64,000 bases of DNA. Origin: Pelodera strongyloides. Taxonomy: Eukaryota; Nematoda; Chromadorea; Rhabditida; Rhabditidae. Made by a program: the position numbers and the translations under genes. Under the pieces are notes generated by a model. The model had not been told where the DNA came from, did not search any database, and saw nothing but the letters and a program-made list of their open reading frames with translations. This document shows positions 35,580-46,800 of the stretch, one piece after another; the stretch's first letter is position 1; each line of letters starts with the position of its first letter. The stretch covers positions 124,001-188,000 of the forward strand of contig JAANDG010000076.1 of assembly GCA_036852015.1 (NCBI GenBank), written 5' to 3'.

Positions 35580-35706
35580 CATATTCACCACTCGAGTGAT
35601 TCCATCGGCAAAATATTCGCTGGGGACAGAAAATAGTATTCTAAGATCCTAAAATGAGTGTTGCACAGAGACAGGAGTTCCCTTCGGCGAGTTGAATATG
35701 GTCTCT
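35580..35706. repeat. Palindromic repeat with CCATATTCACC ends, copy 2 (diverged)
   Basis: CCATATTCACCACTCGAGTG at the left, GGGGACAGAAAATAGTATTC inside, GTTGAATATGGTCTCTGG at the right. The inner block matches copy 1 at 16113-16252. Confidence 0.6.
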
Positions 35707-36515
35707 GGTAAACTATGGACCGAAGATATCACTATAAACAAAGTCTACAGTATAAATTATGTACCATACGTAGAGAATTCGTAAACAAACCTACACGTTT
35801 TAAAAGTCTCCCACAGCATCTGGGCAATTATTCCCACTAACGAACGCCAAAACCAGGACATTGAGCGGGAAAAAAACCCGCCCAGAAATCCAATTTTCCG
35901 GTATCCAGATGCGCGACGACGTAAATGGCGGGCAAAATGAGCAAACAAAGCGCAAACTGATTCCGACCCAGTTGAATGGGAGGCTAAGTCGGGCGGGTGA
36001 TGTTTAGAATATACTTTATTGGCCGGGGATTCAGAATACTTTGTATATGCGTCGTGCTGGCGGAAATACGACGTTTCTGGGGTGGCTAAGACGACTTCAT
36101 TGTGTTGGGAAAACGCCAAACAGCCAAACACAAATCCTGTTCCAAAACACACTCAACGAATAATCACAGACGATATGTGTTTAATTTTGTATCTACTGTA
36201 TGAAATAAGGCTTGTGAAGTTTTTGATGTGTTCTTCTCTCAGAAAAGGACTACTTCAGTTTGTTATTTGCATTCGAAAAATATACACCAAATGTGACGTC
36301 GTCTAAAATTACACTTCGTGAAAAAAAAGTACAAGGGCTTTGTTTAACTACTCTCCCAATAAGTTTAGGTGATGTGTAAGTGACCCGTCATGAACAGACA
36401 AGAAAAATGAGCAAGGTCCAAATATAGATAAAATGCGAAAGAATAGCTCAGCATAGCTTTAGCACATATATAGCGTTTGCATAGGTAACATTGATGTGTG
36501 GACACTCATAAATTA
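35707..36515. other. Intergenic, GC-richer island without a confirmed gene
   Basis: Positions 35800-36130 are less AT-rich and stay open for about 130 codons on the minus strand and 95 on the plus strand. No domain, start or splice partners could be matched. A GCGGGAAAAAAACCCGC hairpin sits at about 35867-35883. Confidence 0.4.
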
Positions 36516-36696
36516 TTTAAAGCGAAATACCGGCCGGTTTTTGAAACGCATCGTGGACAGTTGAATTTTTACGTATTTACGCTAATTGCTTGAATTGAGC
36601 TCGAATTTTTATTCTAATCTATGCTCATTTGCATAAGCTGCATAAGTACGCTGGTGTACTCGATGTCTTTCAAAAACGGCCGGTATTTCGCTTTAA
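36516..36696. repeat. Palindromic TTTAAA element, family 1
   Basis: TTTAAAGCGAAATACCGGCC at the left and GGCCGGTATTTCGCTTTAA at the right. The interior has CATTTGCATAAGCTGC. Confidence 0.9.
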
Positions 36697-36924
36697 TGAT
36701 CTGGGCTAGGTAAGGAATAAAAAGGAACTCGCTTCTTAGTGCTTCGATGAATCCCGTGATGTTCTCTCGGCTAAATCTTCTAATTGTAAGTTCTAGCAAA
36801 GTATGGAGCAACGCGTGAAAACGTGCTGTACATCAGTGCTAATGAAGTCAGCACACTTATTTTTAGTTAGAGCACCAAATCTTCGTTTATGCGGTTTCAA
36901 TGTACGGCAAAAACAGTTCGTTTT

Positions 36925-37131
36925 GCTTCCAAGTATCGAATAGGCATCTCGTGTGCGATTTACCGTAATTTTGCATACACCTTTAAATTTATCCGCAGTA
37001 TAGAAAAAGCGCCGTGCTATAAGCAAAACGAGGTCTTGAAAAAAATGGCCCGTGGCTACCTGTCGCAAAAAATGTCTGCAAATATTCTCGTGTAGTGCCA
37101 ATATACGGTAGATTTTGTCATACTTGGAAGC
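36925..37131. repeat. Palindromic element with GCTTCCAAGTAT ends
   Basis: GCTTCCAAGTAT with a nearby ATTTACCGTA at the left mirrors TACGGTAGATTTTGTCATAC plus TTGGAAGC at the right. Related copies lie at 56072-56192 and, in part, about 59755-59850. The long open frame across it is not a gene. Confidence 0.6.
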
Positions 37132-37862
37132 AGAATCCGGCAATTTTTTCCATACAATGAAACCCCCCATTACGTTTAAAACTGGTTGAAAATCCGTAAA
37201 AACGATAATATAAACTTCATTTATTATTTTCGAGCAAAACGCCTCACACGCAGGCACATAAATCAAATTGCACAATTTTATGAATAACAACATTTTTAAT
37301 AGTAAATTAATAAAATAATAAAAATAATATTAAATAACAACAATTCAGATTCTGTATGGAATGTATCGCTATCGAGAAAGCACGCTGATTATTATTATTA
37401 TTTGTTGACAATTAAAATTCAAAGAGATACTTGAACACTTGTCAGGCTCCGCGATAATTATCTTAATGGCTTAATTGCTCCGTTCAGACTACAAACTACA
37501 AGGTGCAATTATCGCGGAGTCTGGCTCTACACGCAATTTCATTGGGAGAAGCTTAGCTGAGAGCCGACACAATAAAGGGGGCGGACCCGTCAACTGGGCG
37601 GAGCTTAAATTGGCCATAGCCAAATAGGGTGTGTTTTCGAGAGACTACAGAGAAACTGAAAGTGGGCGGGGTTTGTGATTTGAATATTAACACAGCAATT
37701 ATTGCATTTAATAGTGGATATGAAAGCCCTCGGGTTAAGAAGTCAAATTAATACAGTAATTCGTTAGAATGATTACTGATATCTAAGTAATCAATAACAG
37801 TAAATTCAGGTTTCCTAAACCTACCGTAGTTTATAAACCACAGATAAGTAGTACGGTATGCT

Positions 37863-40800
37863 TTACTTAGGGAGCTCCTTAGGGTTAGAGTGAAGAGAGT
37901 GACAACCCCAGACGACGATAAGAGCCGAGAGAAGCAGACATACGACAGAGATCGAGACGACGGAAGATACGAACCACGTTTCGGACATGCATACCATGTC
38001 GGTCGGATCGTGGAAGCCTCTGAAAAGGACAGGTAATCAATAAATCAATAAATCATCGATAAATACAGGTACGGTACACTTGTGCCTCCATCATTTTGTA
38101 AATTCTTCACGTGCACCCCATTACACCCACGCAAATTTAACATAAGTATGTCTAACCCTCTCACTGCGTTTTCTCTGACTCTCTGTTTATGTTTATCGTT
38201 TCGTTTCTCGCTCTCTGTCTCTCTCTCCCTCTCAAAGTGAACAAACTTTGTTGGAAACCTCCCGAACGTAAGTACATAACATAAATTTAAGAATTTTGTT
38301 GACAAATTTTTCCCGAAAATTTCCCAAATGCGGTTGATGTGTGTGTGCAAATGCTGGGAATTGGGCGTTGAGGCTTAAGGGGCTCAAGCCGATAGTGGGC
38401 ATCCCACATTCCTCCCACTTCACACTAATAGAAGATAATAGAATTGTGAAAAGAAAGGGAAGGAGAAGGGTGAATAGAAAGTCGTGTACATTGACGTACG
38501 TGCCTACAGATAGGTTTCTGAAAGCGTCCCAGGATTTCTTGAAAGATTTCTCAGGTTTCTGAAAACTTCCGTGGGCTTCTTTCGGTTTCTGGACTTCGGT
38601 ACGACGAGAATATGAGGAGGTTTTAAACGAATTATGATTATTCGAGGGTGCCGGCGTGGTAATGATTAGCGACGTAAGTCCGGTATCGACATAACAGATT
38701 GATTAGTTAGGAGAGTTGATCTCGGTTCTTTTTTTCCAAATAATTGTGCTCGCGTATACGTTTTTATGCACAATGTATCAAGTACGAACTTGACCTCACG
38801 CAAACTTTCGTGGGACAGTTTCTATTGTTTATGTGTTCCTGGCCCGGGTGTCGTTCATTCGAAGATGTCAAAAAGCTTTTCCAAAAAAGCGCCAAAAAAA
38901 GACGTGCATTTCTCAGGGGGCTAATCAAAAAGGTGCCCCCTTTTCCCGCACATACGAGGCTATTTAACTTTTTGTGACAATGTACTATGATACGTGATAA
39001 GGTTTCTAGAAAGGAAGCGTACACTAAACGGTATGACACGTGGTTTTAAAGCGTGCACTGGACAATTTCATTTCCATGGATTATATGAGTATTTCTTCCT
39101 TTCTGTGCGAGAAATGGGCGAGTAAAAGACATGAAAAATTATACATGGAAATGCATTTGTTCACTTATGTGCATACGTCCAGTACAAATCGCGTCCGATG
39201 CCGCTTAGAATACAATACATCATCTGGTCCCCCGAATACATACGCTGTCATACCAACCGTGTAGGTTCATATCGTTGTCTTAGGGGACCCACGTTTATTT
39301 TGTCAAATAAGCCGTTACAACTACTGCGTTAGCAGTGTATAGATTACTTTAGTTAACTCTCAACCTTTATAAATAAAGTATAGGAGAAGTAGCTTCCCCA
39401 AAGGATGGCTGCCTTAGCCACAATTGCCTTACTTAATCATGTCCTTTACCATACACAAAAAGACGCACACGGACAACGACAGAGGGGTTGAGCATAATCA
39501 GCTTAAGCTCTTCCGCACCCCCAGAAATAAAAAAAAGGGGTTTAAGTCCAAACTCATCCAGTTCATTCTTTCACACACACAACCCAAGTTCGAATCTAGC
39601 CAGTGCCACTTTGATGGAAGAACCCAGCTTTGTACCACAATAAATAAATTGAGGTGGTTGAAGTTGAATCAAAAGCTATTTGTACACTCTTGTTGTGATC
39701 ATGGGCATTGGAACATTTATGAATTCGAGCCCCGGGAGAACTCTCCCAACCTGGGAGAGTTTGCACCCAAGAATACTCACCCATGCATTGTGCTGTTTCC
39801 GTACATCTCAGCTTCCTCAGCCTCCTCCTCTCCCTTAGCGAGAACCCTGATGATAGCTGAGAGGGTCTCCTCCGACTGTCCCTCCTCCATGGGCACACTC
39901 CTCTTCTTACGACCGTGCGAGGTGAACAACTCGTTGGTTCCAGAGTCCAGGCAATTGCTCTGAAAAGTAAAGTACAAGTTAAATTCGGTTTAATTGCGAA
40001 GTGTTTCAGTAGCACTTTTACAATGTTAGCGAAACCAGCTGGTGGTTGTTTCTGTTCTATAGTGGTAATTTTTGCAAAAATTCATTAAATTCTTATGAAG
40101 CCCCGACCGCCGCGTCAGGTTCTTGAATAATCAGTTGGAAACCGCAGCACGTACAACTGTGGGACGCAGCTCCCAAACTCCCACTGGGAGGTGAGAGAAA
40201 GAGAGAGATCATGTGCAGCAGCGACACGCAGAGACAAATTCTCTCACCAGGGAACTCCTGGCGTTCGTGCATACGTCTACAGAAAACGTGATGTTGGGAA
40301 ACGTTACGGAACTGTTGTGTTGTTGTTGTTTAGGTTTTCATTATTTTCTTACCACTAGCTGCGGTCGGGGCTTCATAAGTCATAAGACTGATGAATATTT
40401 GGAAAAATTACTAGTATAGAACAAAAAAAACTACCGGATTGAAACTTGGTTTCGCTAACATTGTAATTGTGCTACTGAAACACTTCGAAATTAAACCGAA
40501 TTTTCGCACTTATTAGCGTTTGTACGACAAGTAGTACAGTTTATTTTTTTTGGTTTGAATAAGCATTTCTTCAAAATTCTCAATAAAGGTTCCCAGACTA
40601 GTTCCCCAAAAACTCACCACTGGGCATCCATTAGGTCCAGCGCAGAACATGACGCTGCACATGATCTGCACATCGTAAGATCCGTCGAGACGGAAAGCGC
40701 GGACGTCGGACTTGAGACGATTCTTGTCAAAGTCCTGTTCGATCGGGCCGACTAGGGCGGGATAGCGAGGGCATCTTAAAAACACAACGATTGCAAAAAT

Positions 40801-43800
40801 ATTACCATCGATACGCAGAGGCGCCCAGTCGACAATCCGCACGGGAGGGAGCCTGGATTCTCTAAGCAAAAGCTACCCAAATACCGAAGCCTACATCTTT
40901 GGATAAATAAAACGTTGGTACAATCTGAATCTAGCCCCAGATGCCGTATTCACCAATACGCAGGGAGCCCTCCCTGGCCTCCCCAAAGGGCTAAAGAGTG
41001 CGTAGAGAGTGTGAGAACATAATAGATTCAGAGCGCTCGTGAGCCTAGGGAGGGCTCCCGGTGTGTTGGTGAGTATGGCCTCTGAACATCGAGAAATAAC
41101 TTAGAGACTTAGTGAGCGGGGGGCATAACAAACATATGTCTTCTTACCCATTTTCAATGAGCGTGAATGGCACAGAGTCTCCGTGTCCTCCGATTCTGGT
41201 GGCAGTACATTCAGTGACCATCATGTTGTGTGGACCGGCTTGTTCGGAGGAAATCACCATGACAAGTGGGTCACCGATCGAGGCCTAAAAGTACATTTAC
41301 AGTAAAGTCGATCGATAAAGCGACCATGACTGGCAGACACGCCTAGAGTACTGTAGTAGCCTAATTAATTTACAGTACCACAACCTAAGCAGACCAGAGG
41401 AACGGTAATGATAAATCATAGGCCCAAGCCAGGAGACATCGATTAACTGAAACTCGTCGTCTACTATATACTCAGGAACAAGTGATACGCTTTGAAATGG
41501 TGTTGAACCACTTTTGAGTAAGAATCGCGCCCTCGAACTATACAAAATGTGTTATTATACACGACAGGAGCCACAGGGTTATTGTAGGTCAACGTATCGT
41601 CTCGGCGTACGGTAGCTAAACAATTAACTCTGATTACGGTAGCAAATTAAATAATTTACCTTCTCGAGTGGCTCGTCCAATTGGTTGTAGAATGTGAGCG
41701 TGGCAGTGACTGGAGGAGGAGTGGCTGTCTCCAGAACTTGGGTATTCTGATTGCTGAAATTTGTTTGTTTTATAAAGTGCATCGAGTTTCCCAAGTATAA
41801 AAATAGAATCGGTTAGTTTCATGTTCAGGCCTAGGGTTAGCTTTTAGCAAATGTCTATATAGGCTTAGGCTTAGGCTTAGGCTAGTATATATTTACAATT
41901 AGATATTCTTTCATATCCAGTATATATTTACAATTAGATATTCCCGCAAGAGCCTATATGTCGTCAACAAGGAACAGTATATATTTACAATTAGATATTC
42001 TTTCATATCCAGTATATATTTACTATTAGACACTCCCGCAAGAGCCTATATGTCGTCAACAAGGAACAGCAGATTTTTTTTAAATGTATATAAAAAAGCA
42101 GCCAGTTCCAAAGGAACTAATGACCAGGAACTGCAGAGAACTACGGTAGTTGATGAATTACAAAATTCTAAAGTTTGGTATATTGTTGACACGAAGGATT
42201 TCGTATCCTACGAAGGTCGCACGTACTTTGCCTCGTAAATTGTGGTAACCACAACGGATCCCTCCTTGGTCATCTTGTCCATTGACACGTCACACGAGAC
42301 ACGGTAGAAGCTGAAAATAATAAAAGTTACTTTCTGGAAAGTCTACGAGCTTCAGTCAGAGCACATAATGGAACAAACTTTTATATACAACCACGTGTCA
42401 TTCCGCTTTAAAGAAGTGAAAGTTCTCACCGATCCCACTCTGTGGTAACCTGGTGAGGGAGGACACCGTCAAGGGACACGACAACCAGAGCCTCCATCTT
42501 GCCGTCCTTGATTACTGTACCGCAGTCGGCAGACACGGTAGGAGGAGGGAAGGTGATCGAGATCTGCTTGGCATTCTCAACGACCTGAAAACAATTATTG
42601 ATTTTGTTAATGATTTAATTATCAATCATGTTACAAGACTACACTTGAGTAGATCTAGTAGATACAACATACTATCGCAGTAGCGAGAGTACACGAACTT
42701 AGATAGTGTACTTTAGGTTATCCTACGTGTAGGCGTGTACCCTGCTTAGGCGCGTGTTGTATACGTGTATACACACGATGACCAGGTAAACATGCACAGC
42801 TAATAATTAAATAACAGTGGATACCTGACTGCAGGTGGAGAATCGCTCAGCGGCGTAGATGGCACCAGTGTACGGTTCCTTGGTGTTGACGATGAATCTG
42901 CAAAGACAAAAGTTGTATTTTCCTGGGTTTCCTGGTAAATTTCTAGGCTTCCGCTATGGTAACTCTCCTGCATGTGGATGGTGTTGATGATGGTGGTTAA
43001 AAAAGATCGGGAAAGGGTAGGCGAGACTTTGACAGAGGGAGGGAGAGAAAAGAACGAGAGAGATACAGAGAGAGGGAGGGGGAGAAAGATGACGAAAGAG
43101 ATATGGAGAGAAAGTGAGACGGAGTGAAAGAAAGTCAGTGTAGGTGACCAGCATGAGATATAACTGTAGGCTATAAGGTCTTCTGTAATTGCTCTGATCA
43201 TAGTCACATTAATTAGCATAAGATTCAATCAATACCTAATTCCCTCGTTAGTGCACAGAGCCATTCCTCCGAACTGTGACTCGCAGTTGAACTCGTAGTA
43301 GTCCATGGAGGGATTGGCCTTGATATTGGCATCGGCACGACCAACAGCGTAGATAAAGCATGATGATGAGGTTCTAAAGTAAAGAATTCAATATCAATGT
43401 CAATGACACGTGGTTTTGTGTTGTATTCAGGGCAGGGAACCAAGTGCCCGGTGGCCCGGTGGCCCGGTGTGCCTATGGTACCAAGCCGAACAGTTTGCTG
43501 GGAATAACTCTGCGAGTTCTAGGTGTAAAGAAATGCCGTTTTCACAGTAATATTTCTAAAATTCCGGACTACCCGAAGTAAATTGAGGAATTATGGTGGG
43601 CCTATCCGTTTAATAACTAACAGATGGGATTACAAGGTAAGCTATACAAAATTCCTACCTATCATAGTTGATCGATTTGCAGTTGAGGTTCTGGAAGCAC
43701 AGTGAGATGCAGTCAGAGACGGTGACACCTTGGGCAGAAGCAACCACCTGAAATATTGAAAAATAAGATCACTTGCTTTGCTCACGTCACTATGTGTCTC

Positions 43801-46800
43801 TAGCGGGCTTTTACCCTTTCCTCCCTCTCTTTCTCTTTCTCTCTCACTTTCCCTTTCTCTTTCTCTCCGATCTCTCCATGTAAGACTAATCGATAAATAC
43901 TGGCAAGTACGTTAGTTCAAATAAATCGATCAATATTCTCACCTCTCCTTCGATAGACGATCCAATGAAACGCTCAAAAGCGGCCTGCTGTCTGCATGTC
44001 GATGATGATAGATCGGCTGAAATGTTTTATTTTAAATTTAAACAATAAAAGTTACATGTATCGTTCGGCTTCAGAAATGAGCCGGACCCCGGTGCACCGT
44101 TTCGGCGGATTCGGTTGATATACCCCGGTACACTTTTTTTATCACTTTTACTGTATAGCGTTCCTAATGCCGCTTTGGGATCTACAGGTACTGAAGTAGG
44201 CCTAAATCCTAATGTACAAACAAAAAGGTTGAGTGTAAGTGTAAGGCAGCGGTAAAACCGTGTAACATCTAGAAAACACAGGAGCTTGATAATTAAACTA
44301 GGACACCGATTTTTTTATAACCCTCCATGTAGCTTTGGCATCAGTGATACACAGCGAGAAAAAATCCTTCTTCACAAAACAAAATACATCCTGTACCCCA
44401 AACCCGCGCGCTCCCCAGTTTTCACTTCTTATCATACATTTAGGCGAGGGTGCGTGCCGCGAGCCTGTTCCGCGCGCGCACTCCTTACTGTGTACTTGAC
44501 CCAGTTTCGGCGCTTTCGCCCAACCAACAACCTTCCGCAAAGAATAGTGATATCGACGCACATTCCTAATCACAAAGGTGCGCGCCGCCATCATGATATA
44601 TTAGGGTATACGAGTTCGAAATTTGCATCATCATTGTTCAGAAACTAGTAAGGGGACGGTGAAAGTTATGTAAACTGGTTTTGCTCGTTTTGCCAGCTTT
44701 TTTAAAGCGAAATGCCGGCCGGTTTTTGAAACGCATCGAGTACACCACCACTCGCATGCAGCTTATGCGAATGAACATAAATTAGAATAAAAAATCGAGT
44801 TAAACTCGAGCAACTTAGCATAAGTACGTAAGAATTCAGTTGTACACGATGCGTTTCAAAACCCGGCGGTATTTCGCTTTAACGCATTGATTGTTTATTG
44901 GGTAACGCGAACATCAAGTAAAAGTGTTATATTTTTTTTGTAATGACAACTGGAATACATGTATCTTTGAAATCTTTGACATCTTTGACATCTTTGAAAC
45001 CACCACCAGGCGAGGGAATCATGGGCGATCCCTCCTGGCCCTAGCCCGAAGACGTCGAGCAATTTGTCATCTGGAACTCGTCGCCTACTGCTCAGGACCT
45101 CTGCGGAACATGTCATAAGCAAAAACCTTGAAATTGTCCTTTGAACTCCCTTGAATAAAGGTGCACGCTCTTGAAGCGTAAAACAAATTTTAAAATTTTA
45201 AAAAATGTATAAACATCATTTGTCGCCTGTAGAGCAATATAACGAACCCTTGAAACGTATTATCTCAGCTTATCATTATGCGAAGAAAGCCAGGCATACG
45301 GGCTTACTATAATGTTTTAGTTGGGGAAAGGATCCTTTCTTGGATATAAGATCTGCTGTAAGGCATTATAAAATAGAATAAAAAAATCGAGCTAAATTCA
45401 ACAAATTAGCATAAATGCGTAAGAATTCAGTTGTCTACGATGGGTTTCAAAACCGGCCGGCATTTCGCTTTAAGGCAGCAGGACTGTTAATAGATATGAC
45501 CCACCGGCAACTGTTACCGGTAACAATAGATATACCGGTAACTGTTAATAGATACGACCCACCGGTAACCGTTACCGGTAACAACAGATATACCGGAAAG
45601 GTAACTGTTAATAAATATGACCCACCGGCAACACAGATCGGCTCGTAGTAGTCCTTTGCCTGCACCTGGCCTTGTTGATCGGCACGCGAGAATGTATCCT
45701 CATCAGAGACAATGCAGTTCTTCTCTGTCGGTGAGAACTCGACCGAACTGGAAATAATTATTAAACATTTGCGCGGGTTCTCCGTTTTTCACAGGATTAG
45801 ACCATTTTGCGACCACTTCACGTAATTCAGGACTATTTTTCTCGTAACTATCGGTTCCCGCCAAATTTTGGGTCGTGTATGTATGTTCGCTCTTTCTTTT
45901 TAAATCAGTATTTCACCTACTTTGGGAAATTTGCATATAATACGTAAATCCTATGTATCCTACGTAAATATGGTGCCGGAGGCTTGCCGGGCGGGCACCA
46001 AATTTGCATAGGATACATAGGATTTGTGTATTGTATGCTAATTTTCCAAAGTAGGTACAATACGACTTTAACTTCATGCGTGCAATTTAGTTTAAATTTA
46101 AATGCAAATGATTATTTCCCTTACCGGCAGAAAGTGTTGAGAGAGTCGAGACACTTCTGCAGACAATAGCTTTCCTGTGCCTCAACTGATTGTGTGTGAT
46201 CATAGAAGTGAATTTCGAAGTTGGTTGTTTTGACGAACACGAGGTTTCCTGTAAAAAAAATTGTAATAATCTTTATTGTTTTATATCTAAGGCTGATATT
46301 ATGACCTAGACCTAACAGTGAACCAAAAGCAAAAAAAAAACTAATTTCTCTCGGAAACTGGTCAGCAAATGATCTCTAAGTGTTTGATAAATGGTCAATA
46401 ACCGGTCGTCAAATGGTACTTTCGGAGGAAACCCTTGATGACCGGCTACGAACATGGTCTCAGTGTCTCGCTCCTTTTCATGTGCAGTAGTAAGCAGCTA
46501 AAAGCCCATGGGTAGATCTATGACTAAGCCTAAGCCTAAGCCTAAGCCCAAGCCTAAGCCTAAGCCTAACCTAATCAATAGCCCAAAATAACCAACCTCC
46601 TTGTGAGCCGCATCTGTTCTGTCTCGACAGGCAATTGTTATCATAGTAATCAATGGCCTGGTCGGTCATTCTCAAGTGTGTCGGCTTGGACCTACGGTCT
46701 TCCGTCGACAACTCGCACATGTACGAGTCGTAGTTGTAGTTGACCGAGCGACACACAAACTCCTTCTCTGAAGAATTTAGATTAAAGGTTAAAAGGTTAA

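Noticed and set aside
35757..36152. 131-codon minus-strand frame in a GC-richer island
   Set aside because: No recognisable domain, and no consistent exon on either side. It might be an exon of an unknown gene, but nothing supports it.
36793..37293. 166-codon minus-strand frame
   Set aside because: Overlaps a palindromic element related to 56072-56192. Composition and lack of homologous features suggest a chance frame.
37890..38035. Plus-strand coding-like segment rich in Asp/Arg, ending just before AATAAATCAATAAA
   Set aside because: It is the shadow of the NOAH last exon. The minus strand gives a transmembrane helix with correct splice phase to exon 16.
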